Source: Marinobacter sp. SS21
Lineage (GTDB): Bacteria; Pseudomonadota; Gammaproteobacteria; Pseudomonadales; Oleiphilaceae
Assembly (NCBI RefSeq): GCF_028369065.1
Contig: NZ_JAQNDA010000016.1
Coordinates: 1-64,000, forward strand
Direction of reading: 5' to 3'
Length of the DNA stretch: 64,000 nucleotides
Shown here: positions 1 through 9,765 of the stretch, piece after piece
Numbering within the stretch: the first letter of the stretch is position 1
Layout of the letters: each line of letters starts with the position of its first letter
The notes under the pieces: generated by a model
What the model was told of the DNA's origin: nothing
The model's database searches: none
The model's input: the letters and a program-made list of their open reading frames with translations, nothing else
Translations under genes and position numbers: made by a program

Positions 1-67
1 TCCGTCAAGATGGCGGGAGAGGGGCAAAAAAACACACAAATAACGGGAGAATAGCGTCTGAATCTTC

Positions 68-251
68 GATTTTTGCCGGCTAAAACCAAGATCGGCAAAA
101 ATCAGCGGTTATTCAGAGCTTCCATAAGTTAAACGTGTTTTCCTTGATTGGTCGAAGTAGGGTAACTCGAAATGGGCATCACGCTAAAGTATGGAATATC
201 CCTTTAGCTTTATTTCTTTTGTCCGGCTAAACACTACTAGTGGTGTTTAGC
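68..251. repeat. Cluster of three inverted repeats upstream of the first gene
   Basis: Three hairpin-capable inverted repeats lie in the leader. Positions 68-78 and 93-103 are perfect 11-bp arms. Positions 183-189 and 202-208 are perfect 7-bp arms (gctaaag/ctttagc). Positions 226-251 form a 26-bp near-palindrome with one mismatched pair. The word ggctaaa occurs in the loop of the first and in the arm of the third. None is followed by a clear T-run, so they are not typical terminators. I see no gene in 1-383. Function unknown. Confidence 0.6.
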
Positions 252-383
252 GAATGGCGAGAGACGACGGAAAAAATCTCGCTCATGTTTTTAAAGGGTG
301 TTACTGAATGCCCATGGGTATATGTTGGATATAAGCTCAAGTTGGTTGAATTGAAATTATTAGCAAGATGATTGGTAATAAAC

Positions 384-1334
384 ATGGAAAAAAGCCTTTC
401 TTTAGATTTTCTAGTACTTGGCTCCCAGAAGGCAGGGACGACTTCCCTACATGAATGGTTAGTGCAACATTCTGATGTTCTCCTCCCTAAAATTAAGGAA
501 ACACATTTTTTTAGTCATGACAATCGCTTCGAAAAGGGTGCCGATTGGTATTTGGCGCAGTTTCCGAAGACCCAAGAGGTAAAAAAGTTAAAAGGAGAGA
601 TTGATCCTGAATATTTGTACTCGTCATTAGCCCCTGCAAGAATAAAACAAAAAACCAATGTTAAAACGTTCGTGATCATACTGCGCAACCCACTTGAGCG
701 TGCCTATTCTCAATATCTAATGACCGTCCGGAGAGGTTTCGAAGATCTCAGTTTCGACGAAGCGTTGCAAGCCGAAAGTGCACGACTCTCCAGTCATGAC
801 CAGTTCGCACATGACCATTTCTCTTACATACAGCGAAGTTTGTATTCTAACCAGATACAGCGTTATCTTGATTTGTTTCCCGATGCAAGGTTTCTATTTG
901 TCAAGTTTGATGATCTTGTAGATCCTGACAATGGTAAGGAAACTTATAAATCAATATGTGATTTTATTGGTACGGAAGATGATGTAGAAAAAGTAAATAC
1001 CTCGAACTCTAGCAACAAAGCATCAACTCCAAGGTGGGAATGGTTGCGCGATTTTATTTACCTGAGGGAAAATAAATCAATAACCCGAAAGGTTATTTCG
1101 GCTGTTATTAGTGATAATCTAAAGTTAAAAATATTTCTTTTTATTGATCGAATTAATCGGAAGAATATCCAAAAAAACAGTATTCCTCCTGTTACAAGCT
1201 TCGAAGTTGACAAAAAAATTATTTCAGAAATTGAGAATGATTTGGATCAAACTATGATGATTACAGGTCTTTCTTTGAATGATTGGAAGTGTAAAATGAG
1301 TGGTTATAATGTAGATAGTGACGCTGTTATTTGA
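384..1334 (+). CDS. PAPS-dependent sulfotransferase (copy 1)
   Basis: A 316-residue cytoplasmic sulfotransferase that should transfer sulfate from PAPS to a sugar. The 5'-phosphosulfate loop is at residues 13-26 (GSQKAGTTS then LHEWL), followed by a KETHFF motif near 39. The 3'-phosphate site is near 96-110, with Arg101 and Ser109 in LRNPLERAYSQ. These are hallmarks of the bacterial Sulfotransfer_1/heparan-sulfate-like family. An upstream TTG at 372 is in frame, but the ATG at 384 puts the PAPS loop at the usual distance and matches the second copy at 4407. The DNA is much more AT-rich than the rml genes downstream, which suggests acquired DNA. The acceptor is unknown; the neighbouring polymerase and glycosyltransferases point to a surface glycan. 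Confidence 0.85.
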   Translation: MEKSLSLDFLVLGSQKAGTTSLHEWLVQHSDVLLPKIKETHFFSHDNRFEKGADWYLAQFPKTQEVKKLKGEIDPEYLYSSLAPARIKQKTNVKTFVIILRNPLERAYSQYLMTVRRGFEDLSFDEALQAESARLSSHDQFAHDHFSYIQRSLYSNQIQRYLDLFPDARFLFVKFDDLVDPDNGKETYKSICDFIGTEDDVEKVNTSNSSNKASTPRWEWLRDFIYLRENKSITRKVISAVISDNLKLKIFLFIDRINRKNIQKNSIPPVTSFEVDKKIISEIENDLDQTMMITGLSLNDWKCKMSGYNVDSDAVI

Positions 1335-1681
1335 TTTCGCTTCTATAGTTGTACCCAATCTGCTTTCGCTCTTTTGACCCACTTTTCCTTTTTTAGATTG
1401 GCAACCATCTATTTGTGCAAGCATAGTTTTAATTGGAAATACTCCCTCTCTCAACTCTAGTGTGAACCTGAAAGAAAGATGAAGTCTACAAAAGGGTTCT
1501 CCTGAAGTGCGTTTTAAATTTTAGGCTACAATAGAACGGACAAAGATCTGTTGGTTATTAGGATCTTAAGTAGTATTGCAGCAGAAATAGGATGCTGAAT
1601 GGTAGCGAATTTTAAGATTAATAGTTAAGGATATTAAATAGCATCTTGATTTTTGTTCTTGGTTAATAGAGTGGAATATTT
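1335..1681. other. AT-rich intergenic stretch without a gene
   Basis: A 347-bp spacer between the sulfotransferase and the polymerase. A minus-strand frame over 1224-1454 overlaps the 3' end of the sulfotransferase and has no recognisable motif. I could not place a convincing promoter or terminator. Confidence 0.5.
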
Positions 1682-2983
1682 GTGAGTTTTAGATTAATTA
1701 AGCCAGTTCGCTACTTTAAGTGCAGCATTTTTGCGATATTTGTAATATTGAGCTTTCGGACTTTACAATATGTGCCTGGCATGACAATGGTGACCGAGGC
1801 TTGGATAGGGGTTTTGTTATTATTCGCTTTTCTTGTATATATCCCATTTAAAGCTTCTAGTCATCGAATTACATATTATGAAGTTTATATTTTGGCAATA
1901 TTATTATTTGTTCCTTTGCTAGGTAGCTTGACTGCTTGGGTTGAGTTTGGACAACCAATACTATATGGGTTATTGGCTCAGAGAAATACTTTTCTAAGTA
2001 TTAGTTCGCTAATGTTGCTATTGATGGTTTATAGGGAATACATCACCTTAGATGTTGTTGAGCGAACGTTTGTGTTTCTATCGTGGTTGTTACTGGTGAC
2101 ATTCACTGCTCTTCAAATTTTTGTAGACCCAACGTTGTTTGTAGATGCAGGGAAAGGATTTGTTAGTGGAAGCGAGAATGCTGGTTACGAGTTTAGGTTA
2201 AAAGCCGATTTCATAATTTTTGGTCTTCTTTATTACGCGTTTGTTGGGTTCCGGAAGAGGAATGCTAGGGCTTGGTTCTTTGCCTCGTTATTCATGTTGT
2301 ACTTGGTTATATTAGATGAGGGTCGAACTCTTATTGTTTCATCTATTCTAGCTTCGGCCTTTTTTATATTTAAGTGGAGTAAAGCGGAAAGGTTTTTAGC
2401 ATTTTTCCCGAAGATTATAATTGCACTGTCTATTATACTAGCTAGCTTATACTATGTTAATGGTAATAATGTCTTAAATCTCGGTGATAGGTTTTCCAGT
2501 GCATTTACTGTGCTTTTTAGCCAGGAGATGACGAGTGACTTCTCCGCTAATGCACGAATTATTGAAACCCGGGTAGCTATCCCGTATATAGAGAAGAATC
2601 CTTTGTTCGGCAACGGTATTGTAAGCCATAAATGGAAAGGCGGTTATGAAGGTGTGATGGGGGAATACTTCTACCCCTCTGACATAGGTGTTATAGGAGT
2701 TGTTTTTATTTATGGCATTATTGGGCTATTTGCTTACTTGCTGCAGTTTTATTTTGCGTGGTATTTTTCTTCGAGAGTATCGGAACGGACTCATATGCCG
2801 TTTCTGGACGCAATTAAAGGCTATATTTTATTCTTTTTGATTCACTCCTTAATTACAGGTCATTTCGTTCATCATTTGGAGATTGGCTTATTCTTTGTAA
2901 TGCTGCTAGCTCTAATCTATAAAGAAATAAAGCTGTTTCAGCCAAATTCAAAGGCTAATTCAATAACTATCGGGCGCTCATAA
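1682..2983 (+). CDS. Wzy/O-antigen ligase-like polymerase (first)
   Basis: A 433-residue integral membrane protein with about ten or more hydrophobic helices and a large hydrophilic loop around residues 260-345. That layout is typical of the Wzy/WaaL (O-antigen ligase/polymerase) superfamily, which polymerises lipid-linked repeat units in the periplasm or ligates chains to lipid A. The loop holds the pattern ARIIETRVAIPYIEKNPLFGNG, commonly seen as 'R...W..a......p.fG.G' in this family. The start is a GTG at 1682. The stop overlaps the next gene's ATG by one base (TAATG), so the two are translationally coupled. Sequence alone does not separate polymerase from ligase. A second Wzy-like gene lies at 18312. 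Confidence 0.75.
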   Translation: MSFRLIKPVRYFKCSIFAIFVILSFRTLQYVPGMTMVTEAWIGVLLLFAFLVYIPFKASSHRITYYEVYILAILLFVPLLGSLTAWVEFGQPILYGLLAQRNTFLSISSLMLLLMVYREYITLDVVERTFVFLSWLLLVTFTALQIFVDPTLFVDAGKGFVSGSENAGYEFRLKADFIIFGLLYYAFVGFRKRNARAWFFASLFMLYLVILDEGRTLIVSSILASAFFIFKWSKAERFLAFFPKIIIALSIILASLYYVNGNNVLNLGDRFSSAFTVLFSQEMTSDFSANARIIETRVAIPYIEKNPLFGNGIVSHKWKGGYEGVMGEYFYPSDIGVIGVVFIYGIIGLFAYLLQFYFAWYFSSRVSERTHMPFLDAIKGYILFFLIHSLITGHFVHHLEIGLFFVMLLALIYKEIKLFQPNSKANSITIGRS

Positions 2984-3906
2984 TGAAACCTAGAACTTGT
3001 GTTATAACCGTTAATTTTAATAACGCAAGAGATACTTCGGATTGCTTAGAGTCTTTACGTGCCTCTAACACACCAGTCCAAGTCATTGTTGTGGACAATA
3101 CCCCTGATGATCCTAACTTAGTTAAGCTCATGGGTTCATTTTCTGAAGTTCATATGATTAGAGCACCAAAGAATCTAGGTTTCGGGCGCGGTAATAATGT
3201 AGGGATTGAATGGGCTGTCAGGAATTTGGATTTTGAGTTTATCTTAATTCTGAATAATGATGCGAAAATCAGATCAGACACTATAGAAACGCTTGAATCG
3301 GCAATGGATGCGCATCCCGAAGCCGGTATTGCGACATCACGTATTTTGCTAGCCGAAGATGAGGCCAAACTTTGGTATGGAGGTGGCGAAGTCGATTGGC
3401 GGCGAGGAGCAGGTAGAGTGCCGGGTATGCTAGGCCCCGCTGATTCCCCTTTAGCAATGAAAGCACGGCATGTTTCGTTTGCCAGTGGTTGTGCGATGAT
3501 GCTTAGAAAAAAGATCCTTTGCGATGTTAGAGGATTTGATGAGCGTTTCTTTATGTACGAAGAAGACCTTGAGCTTTCCCTAAGAGTTCAGGAAAAAGGT
3601 TGGAAAATTTGGTATGAGCCTGACGCTGTGATATCGCACATTGGACAGGGTAGCCAGAAAGGAAGAAATGAATTTGTTTCAAGATATGATTCAAATAATC
3701 CGAATTTAACATTTTTTGTTTACCATGGCTTTAAGAACTGCCTACTTAACATGAATATGCATGCCATTGGTTTGAATAGATTCAAATTTTTTATGTTCTT
3801 TCCGTTTTTTCTTGGGGTGAAATGCACTCAATGGATAGCTCGAGGTCGATTAGATGCGATCAAAAGTGCCTTTAATGCTGTTAGGGATTATAGGCAGGAG
3901 AGGTAA
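2983..3906 (+). CDS. Family 2 glycosyltransferase, rhamnosyltransferase-like
   Basis: A 307-residue GT2 (GT-A fold) enzyme. The N-terminal nucleotide-sugar fold begins TCVITVNFNNARDTSDCLESL, and a DXD-like NNDAK motif lies near residues 89-93. The downstream segment FDERFFMYEEDLELSLRVQEKGW is the catalytic ED-type motif of WbbL/RfbF-like rhamnosyltransferases. It probably adds one sugar, possibly rhamnose from the rfbBACD pathway encoded 5 kb downstream, to the lipid-linked repeat on the cytoplasmic membrane. The start ATG overlaps the upstream stop by one base. Donor specificity is inferred from resemblance and context. Confidence 0.82.
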   Translation: MKPRTCVITVNFNNARDTSDCLESLRASNTPVQVIVVDNTPDDPNLVKLMGSFSEVHMIRAPKNLGFGRGNNVGIEWAVRNLDFEFILILNNDAKIRSDTIETLESAMDAHPEAGIATSRILLAEDEAKLWYGGGEVDWRRGAGRVPGMLGPADSPLAMKARHVSFASGCAMMLRKKILCDVRGFDERFFMYEEDLELSLRVQEKGWKIWYEPDAVISHIGQGSQKGRNEFVSRYDSNNPNLTFFVYHGFKNCLLNMNMHAIGLNRFKFFMFFPFFLGVKCTQWIARGRLDAIKSAFNAVRDYRQER

Positions 3907-4406
3907 TGGTTCGAAAGATAGGCCAAAATTATACCAAGGTACGGCCGAACGAATAATTATCGCTGTGGAAAAGATTTGCTTTGGCCAAAAGGTGACAATT
4001 AACTGTATTCTTACCATATATCAACTCCCAGATTTCGATCGCTTTGGTTTAATAAAGAACGGCTGACAGAAGTTAAGGTTATGAAATGGGAAATTTCACT
4101 TCTCGGGATAGCGAGCATCGAAAAAACATTCCACTCAAATGGTTAAAATTTCAACGTTTGGAAGTGGTTCTAGAATATTTGCCTTACCCGTCAGCGCACA
4201 AATAAGGCGTGTTTGTCTCAGCTAGGCCTTGGTATAGCTTGGGTTAGTAATAATAATTATCTTCGGTCATGGCTTTGCTCGCTTTATATTATTTAGGGTT
4301 CAAGGTGTATCTTTATTAATAAAATGATTTTAATGTGCTTGGTTAAAAGTAGTAACTTTGTCTTTCTTTTAAAAACTATTTGGTCATAATAAGAGGTTGC
4401 TGATTT
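3907..4406. other. 500-bp AT-rich gap, possibly decayed coding DNA
   Basis: No convincing gene. Short frames occur, including one of 70 codons over 3854-4066 that overlaps the GT2 gene, but none has a recognisable motif. The length and location between polysaccharide genes fit a deleted or decayed gene; no remnant is identifiable by eye. Confidence 0.4.
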
Positions 4407-5285
4407 GTGAAGAGTTTTTCTAAAGTTAACTTCTTTATAGTCGGTGCCCCTAAGTGCGCAACGACTTCGCTCCATCGTTATCTTGATAAGCATCCTGATA
4501 TTTTTATGAGCTTTCCCAAGGAGACAAACTTTTTCTCTTCAGAGGAAATACTCTCACAAAATTTATTTTATGATGAGAAGATAATTAAAACTAAATCGGA
4601 ATATGAAAAGGTTTTCGCAGGTGCGTATTCTAGTCAGTTACTCGGAGAGGCAAGTGTTTCTTATCTTTTTTATTCCGAAACAGCCCGAAGGATTAAGGCG
4701 CATAATCCAGATGCAAAAATAATAATAATGATTCGAGACCCTGCAGAAAGGGCGTTTTCGCACTTCCTGATGGATCAAAGACTCGGTTACTGTAATTATT
4801 CACTAGAATCTATCTTGGAAAATCGAGATGGGCTTGGCCTCTACTATCAACAATATGTGTTGGTTGGTTTGTATCATGACCAGATAAAACGCTACATTGA
4901 CCTGTTTGGAAGTGAGAATGTGTTTGTCGCCCTGGACGAAGACTTAGCCGTTGATGGAGAGAAGCTTCTTAGCTCACTCTGTGATTTTCTTGGCTTAGAA
5001 TTTTTGCCAGAGCTTCATAGTTACAAACAGCATAATTCGTACAAAGAACCGAGCTCCTTCATTGTTGCTCAACTCTATAAAATTGGAGTCTTGAGGCGGG
5101 CTTTCCAAAAATTAATGCCTAAGAGCGTATCTGACCTTATAAAGAAACGAATTTTCTCTAATGCTGATAAGCCCGAGATGTCGGATTTTCTTCAGGATGA
5201 ACTTTACAGTATTTTTAATGACGATATATTAAAAACTGGTGAGCTTATTGGTAGGGATCTTTCGCATTGGAGAGCCGATACATGA
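4407..5285 (+). CDS. PAPS-dependent sulfotransferase (copy 2)
   Basis: A second sulfotransferase, 292 residues, with the same architecture as the gene at 384 but clearly diverged. The 5'-PSB loop is GAPKCATTSLHRYL at residues 13-26, a KETNFFS motif follows near 38-44, and the 3'-PB segment MIRDPAERAFSHF holds Arg110 and Ser118. It starts with GTG at 4407 behind an AGAGG at 4392-4396. Its stop overlaps the ATG of the next glycosyltransferase (ATGA). Two different sulfotransferases in one locus suggest either two sulfation positions or two acceptors. The acceptor cannot be told from the sequence. Confidence 0.86.
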   Translation: MKSFSKVNFFIVGAPKCATTSLHRYLDKHPDIFMSFPKETNFFSSEEILSQNLFYDEKIIKTKSEYEKVFAGAYSSQLLGEASVSYLFYSETARRIKAHNPDAKIIIMIRDPAERAFSHFLMDQRLGYCNYSLESILENRDGLGLYYQQYVLVGLYHDQIKRYIDLFGSENVFVALDEDLAVDGEKLLSSLCDFLGLEFLPELHSYKQHNSYKEPSSFIVAQLYKIGVLRRAFQKLMPKSVSDLIKKRIFSNADKPEMSDFLQDELYSIFNDDILKTGELIGRDLSHWRADT

Positions 5286-6415
5286 AGGTCTTTATTATTG
5301 AGCCGGTTGGCGGTCATGGAGGTATGAATTACTATAATAATGGCCTTGCATATGGACTAAAGGCCTGTGGTGCTGAAATTACTTTGTTTACTTGCGATGA
5401 GACGAAAGACACCTCAGTGCCAGGGATTACGATTGTTAAACCCTTTAGGGAAATTTATGGACAGGAGCATAAACTAGTTCGCGCAGCTCGATACGTTAAG
5501 GGGTTGGTTAAGAGTGTAAGTCACATACGTCGTAATGGCGGACGACTTTGTCATTTGCATTTTTTTCAATATAGTCTCCTGGAGCTTTTTACTTGTTTAG
5601 TGATTCGAGCCTCAAAAATAAAAATTGTTTCTACTGTTCATGACGTAGAAGCATTTAGTTCGGAGGCTATGAGTATATGGCAGAGAACTATTTTTAAGCT
5701 TTGCTCGGAACTTATTGTCCATAATAATTACTCTAGGGCTGAGCTCGATAGGATATTTCGAAAAGAGAATATTGAAAAACGGATTACTAAAATTCCACAT
5801 GGTAATTATCTCGACGTTGTGAACAGTAAGAATAGAGCGGAGTCCGCGAATAATCTTGGGCTATCTGAAGAATCCCAATTTATCCTTTTTTTTGGACAGA
5901 TTAAAAAAGTAAAGGGTTTGGATATACTAATCCGTGCGATGGGTGCGGTGCTTGAGAAATATCCAAATGCGATTCTTTTAATTGCGGGAAAGGAATGGAA
6001 AGATTCGTTTAAAAGTTATCAAAAGTTGATAGTTGAAGAGGGAATCGACGCCTCAGTAGTTAAGCATATTAGGTATATACCCGACAACTTAGTTGATGAC
6101 TATTATAACGTAGCGAGTTGTGTTGTCCTACCTTACCGGAAGATTTATCAAAGTGGTGTCTTATTGATGGCTATGTCTTATGGTTGTGTTCCTGTAGCGT
6201 CGGCATTAGAGCCCATGAAGGAAGTAATCAAGGACGGATTAAATGGGTATCTTTTTGAGCCCGGTTCACATAGCTCCCTTTCTGGAAAAATAATAGAAGC
6301 GTTAGAAAATGATAGAGAGTCGATATCTAGTTCGGCAGTTAGAACTATGGCGGTTGCGCACGACTGGAATGACATTGGTAAACAACATCTTAGCGTTTAT
6401 AATCGGAATGGATAA
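5282..6415 (+). CDS. Family 4 glycosyltransferase (GT-B fold)
   Basis: A 377-residue GT4-type enzyme. The N-terminal segment EPVGGHGGMNYYNNG carries the glycine-rich acceptor-side loop. The C-terminal Rossmann domain has FILFFGQIKKVKGLDILIRA and the donor-binding region SGVLLMAMSYGCVPVAS...EVIKDGLNG, in which the usual E-x7-E pattern is modified. The ATG at 5282 is preferred over an in-frame TTG at 5267 because it gives a 4-bp ATGA overlap with the sulfotransferase. It probably adds a sugar to the same repeat unit. Donor and linkage are unknown. Confidence 0.8.
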   Translation: MKVFIIEPVGGHGGMNYYNNGLAYGLKACGAEITLFTCDETKDTSVPGITIVKPFREIYGQEHKLVRAARYVKGLVKSVSHIRRNGGRLCHLHFFQYSLLELFTCLVIRASKIKIVSTVHDVEAFSSEAMSIWQRTIFKLCSELIVHNNYSRAELDRIFRKENIEKRITKIPHGNYLDVVNSKNRAESANNLGLSEESQFILFFGQIKKVKGLDILIRAMGAVLEKYPNAILLIAGKEWKDSFKSYQKLIVEEGIDASVVKHIRYIPDNLVDDYYNVASCVVLPYRKIYQSGVLLMAMSYGCVPVASALEPMKEVIKDGLNGYLFEPGSHSSLSGKIIEALENDRESISSSAVRTMAVAHDWNDIGKQHLSVYNRNG

Positions 6416-6593
6416 CTAATAGGGCTCAACTTTTGAATTCTGATGCATTTCTCTAAGGCCCAATATAATTCGTATAACCATTGTCCTGCACTAGTATTCC
6501 TATTTTTAATTATGGTTTCAATGATAATAGTATTTAATAAAAGGTTTAGGTAGCTTGCGTGTGTTACAAAGACGAGAACACTCCTTTTTATGT

Positions 6594-6604
6594 GGCGGTA
6601 GGTT
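6594..6604 (+). promoter_or_regulatory. ops-like element (RfaH/JUMPstart core)
   Basis: The sequence ggcggtaggtt matches the ops core GGCGGTAG followed by two bases and T. It sits in the non-coding leader 86 bp before the DUF1972/rfb operon. In Enterobacteria, ops recruits RfaH to stop early termination in long polysaccharide operons. Placement fits that role, but an 8-base core can occur by chance, and no rfaH gene is in view. Confidence 0.4.
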
Positions 6605-6690
6605 TTATCCTCCGCATAAGCTCAGGCCGAGGCTTGGAGCGCGAACAGAGATCGAACCAAAATTTTCGCACTATATGAGTCAACAAAGCT

Positions 6691-7806
6691 ATGTACTATA
6701 AGAGCTTGACTATCCTGGGTATAAGGGGCGTACCCGCTTCCCATGGCGGTTTTGAAACCTTCGCTGAGTACCTTTGCCGCTATCTCAAAGACAAGGGCTG
6801 GAATATTACCGTTTATTGTCAAGAAGATGGTATCGGTCCTATTTATGAGTCTCAATGGGAGGGGATAAATAGGGTACACATCCCCGTAAAGAACACTGGG
6901 CCATTAGGCACAATTATTTTCGACCTCAAAGCCACTTTACATTCTTTACGGAATCGTGGCGTTTTCCTGACGCTCGGGTATAACACCGCTATCTTCAATC
7001 TGCTGCACCGTTTGTGGGGTAAACGAAACGTCATCAACATGGATGGCATAGAGTGGAAGCGTCAAAAGTGGGGTGCCATCGCCAAGGCCTGGTTCTGGCT
7101 GAATGAACGTTTCGGTTGCTGGTTTGGAAACCACCTAGTGGCGGACCATCCTCGCATTGAGGATCATTTGGCCACGCGGGTCAACCGCGGAAAAATCACT
7201 ATGATTCCATACGGCGGCTTAGAAGTTGGCGATGCCGATGTAAGTTATCTCGAAGAATATGATTTGCAGCCCGATGGCTATGCAGTTGTAATCGCCAGGC
7301 CGGAGCCGGAGAACTCCATACTTGAAATTGTCAGTGGGTTCTCAGAAAAACAACGGGGAAAAAAACTCGTGGTTTTAGGGAACTACGAAACCGGTAACCC
7401 TTACCACCAACAGATCAAAGACCTTGCCTCTGATGAAGTGGTATTTACGGGGGGCATTTACGATGTCGCCAAGGTGAGTGCCATTCGTTTTTTTGCCCGG
7501 TGCTATGTACACGGCCATCAGGTTGGTGGCACCAACCCTTCTTTGGTGGAGGCCATAGGCGCCGGCAATGCGATTCTGGCCCATGACAATCCGTTTAATC
7601 GTTGGGTAGCGAAAGATGGAGCACTTTACTTCTCAAGTGTTAACGATGTCAGCAAGGCATTTGATCATTTTTTTCAGGAAGATGAGCTTGTTGAAGACTT
7701 GAAAAATGCAACACAGGGCAATTTCAGTTCGAACTTTCAATGGGATGAAATCCTGGCTCAGTATGAGAATCTGCTGCTTGAGCACTATCCGAGGGAGGCA
7801 ACATGA
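6691..7806 (+). CDS. DUF1972-type glycosyltransferase (rhamnosyltransferase Cps2T/WchF-like)
   Basis: A 371-residue GT-B glycosyltransferase. The N-terminus [21 protein letters not shown] is diagnostic of the DUF1972 family, known mainly as beta-1,4-rhamnosyltransferases of capsule and O-antigen synthesis (Cps2T, WchF). The C-terminal half has the GT4 donor domain, with [13 protein letters not shown] and [21 protein letters not shown]. No strong ribosome site precedes the ATG at 6691, but the family N-terminal motif starts eight residues in, as expected. It overlaps rfbB by 4 bp, directly linking it to dTDP-rhamnose supply. GC rises clearly here compared with the genes before it. Confidence 0.85.
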   Translation: MYYKSLTILGIRGVPASHGGFETFAEYLCRYLKDKGWNITVYCQEDGIGPIYESQWEGINRVHIPVKNTGPLGTIIFDLKATLHSLRNRGVFLTLGYNTAIFNLLHRLWGKRNVINMDGIEWKRQKWGAIAKAWFWLNERFGCWFGNHLVADHPRIEDHLATRVNRGKITMIPYGGLEVGDADVSYLEEYDLQPDGYAVVIARPEPENSILEIVSGFSEKQRGKKLVVLGNYETGNPYHQQIKDLASDEVVFTGGIYDVAKVSAIRFFARCYVHGHQVGGTNPSLVEAIGAGNAILAHDNPFNRWVAKDGALYFSSVNDVSKAFDHFFQEDELVEDLKNATQGNFSSNFQWDEILAQYENLLLEHYPREAT

Positions 7807-8864
7807 AGTTTTTAATAACCGGAGGCGCAGGCTTTATTGGCAGCGCGGTGGTTCGCCATATCATTGGCAATGAACTTGGCGAAGTGGTGAATGTTGACGC
7901 GTTAACTTACGCCGGAAATTTGGACTCGCTGTCGCCTGTTAGCAATGATTCAGGGTATGCCTTTGAACGGGTCGATATTTGCGATCCCAAGGCATTGGTA
8001 GCTGTTTTTTCAAAACACCAACCGGACGTTGTCATGCACCTTGCGGCGGAGAGCCATGTAGACCGTTCCATTGACGGTCCGGACGATTTCGTTAAAACCA
8101 ATGTGCTCGGGACATTCAATCTGCTGCAGGCATCACTTTCCTATTGGAAGCAGTTGGAAGGGACGCGTCGGCACGATTTCCGCTTCCACCACGTTTCAAC
8201 GGATGAGGTGTATGGTGATTTGCACGGCACCGACGACCTCTTTACCGAGGAAACGCCCTATGCGCCCAGTTCCCCGTACTCGGCAAGTAAGGCGGCGTCT
8301 GATCACTTTGTCAGGGCATGGGGACGGACCTATGGCCTGCCCGTTGTGGTCACCAACTGCTCCAACAACTATGGGCCCTATCATTTCCCAGAGAAGTTGA
8401 TCCCGCACATGATTCTGAATGCACTGCACGGTAAACCTTTGCCAGTGTATGGTGACGGCAGTCAGATCCGGGATTGGCTGTATGTAGAAGACCATGCCAG
8501 AGCGCTGGTGGAGGTGGCCACCCGCGGCAAGCTGGGGGAAACCTACAACATCGGTGGCCACAACGAGAAAAAGAATCTGGAGGTAGTGGAAACGCTATGT
8601 CAGCTGCTCGAAGAGCTGGCACCGCAAAAACCAGAGGGCGTGGCCCGGTACCGGGACTTGATCACCTTTGTGGACGACCGCCCGGGTCACGATGTGCGCT
8701 ATGCCATAGATGCCGCAAAGATCAAAGATGACCTGGATTGGGTTCCCGAGGAAACTTTCGAGTCAGGACTTCGCAAAACGGTGCAATGGTACCTGAGCAA
8801 TGAAACCTGGTGGAGCCGGGTGCTCTCTGGTGATTATCAATTGAATCGGTTGGGCAAGCAGTAA
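7803..8864 (+). CDS. rfbB: dTDP-glucose 4,6-dehydratase
   Basis: This 353-residue extended-SDR enzyme converts dTDP-glucose to dTDP-4-keto-6-deoxyglucose, the second step of dTDP-L-rhamnose synthesis. The NAD-binding GGAGFIGS lies at residues 7-14. The catalytic HVSTDEVYG carries the Thr-Asp-Glu set typical of RmlB, and the active-site [10 protein letters not shown] supplies Tyr and Lys. The length matches the family. It has a good GGAGG ribosome site and a 4-bp overlap with the preceding glycosyltransferase, and is followed by rfbA after 19 bp. Confidence 0.97.
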   Translation: MKFLITGGAGFIGSAVVRHIIGNELGEVVNVDALTYAGNLDSLSPVSNDSGYAFERVDICDPKALVAVFSKHQPDVVMHLAAESHVDRSIDGPDDFVKTNVLGTFNLLQASLSYWKQLEGTRRHDFRFHHVSTDEVYGDLHGTDDLFTEETPYAPSSPYSASKAASDHFVRAWGRTYGLPVVVTNCSNNYGPYHFPEKLIPHMILNALHGKPLPVYGDGSQIRDWLYVEDHARALVEVATRGKLGETYNIGGHNEKKNLEVVETLCQLLEELAPQKPEGVARYRDLITFVDDRPGHDVRYAIDAAKIKDDLDWVPEETFESGLRKTVQWYLSNETWWSRVLSGDYQLNRLGKQ

Positions 8865-8883
8865 ACGAAAGGAAGCAAAGACT

Positions 8884-9765
8884 ATGAGTAAGTACAAAGG
8901 AATCATTCTGGCTGGCGGCTCTGGAACGCGTTTGCATCCCATCACCATGGGGGTTTCCAAACAGTTACTCCCTATTTATGACAAGCCAATGATCTACTAC
9001 CCCTTGTCGGTGTTGATGTTGTCCGGCATTCGCGACGTCTTGGTGATTTCCACGCCTGATGACATGCCCTCGTTCCAGCGCATGTTGGGGGATGGGGCGC
9101 AGTTTGGCATCAACATCGAATATGCGGTTCAGCCAAGCCCCGATGGGCTGGCTCAGGCTTTCATTATTGGTGCGGAATTCATTGGCAATGATAACGTGTG
9201 CTTGGTGCTTGGAGACAACATTTTCTACGGCCAACACTTTTCGGAAAAACTCTTGCAAGCGACCAGCCTTGATAAAGGCGCCACGGTGTTTGGTTACCAT
9301 GTTACTGACCCGGAACGTTTTGGTGTGGTTGAGTTCAACGGGGAAGGGCAGGTTCTGAGTATCGAAGAGAAGCCTAAACAGCCGAAATCTAACTACGCGG
9401 TCACCGGCCTTTATTTTTACGATAACGATGTGATCGACATTGCACGTTCGGTTAAACCATCCGCCCGAGGTGAGCTCGAGATTACGGATGTGAATTTAGC
9501 GTATCTGGAACGGGGTGATTTGAACGTCTCACTTCTGGGGCGAGGGTTTGCCTGGCTGGATACCGGGACGCATGATTCCTTGATTGAGGCCGGCCACTTT
9601 GTTCAGACAGTAGAGCATCGACAAGGGCTGAAAGTTGCCTGTTTGGAGGAAATTGCGTTTAACAAGGGCTGGCTGAGTGTCGATGAGATGGCAGCGCGGG
9701 GCGATGCGTTGGCTAAAACGGGATACGGTCAGTACCTTTTACGGCTGGTTGGAGAGCTCGCATGA
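8884..9765 (+). CDS. rfbA: Glucose-1-phosphate thymidylyltransferase
   Basis: A 293-residue nucleotidyltransferase making dTDP-glucose from glucose-1-phosphate and dTTP, the first step of the rhamnose pathway. The N-terminal signature [13 protein letters not shown] binds the nucleotide. [17 protein letters not shown] and [10 protein letters not shown] (metal-binding Asp) are characteristic of RmlA, as is [20 protein letters not shown]. An AAGGAAG-type ribosome site precedes the ATG. It overlaps rfbC by 4 bp. Confidence 0.97.
   Translation: MSKYKGIILAGGSGTRLHPITMGVSKQLLPIYDKPMIYYPLSVLMLSGIRDVLVISTPDDMPSFQRMLGDGAQFGINIEYAVQPSPDGLAQAFIIGAEFIGNDNVCLVLGDNIFYGQHFSEKLLQATSLDKGATVFGYHVTDPERFGVVEFNGEGQVLSIEEKPKQPKSNYAVTGLYFYDNDVIDIARSVKPSARGELEITDVNLAYLERGDLNVSLLGRGFAWLDTGTHDSLIEAGHFVQTVEHRQGLKVACLEEIAFNKGWLSVDEMAARGDALAKTGYGQYLLRLVGELA

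Noticed and set aside
3854..4066. 70-codon frame overlapping the end of the GT2 gene
   Set aside because: No ribosome site or motif; it overlaps a real gene and enters the AT-rich gap.
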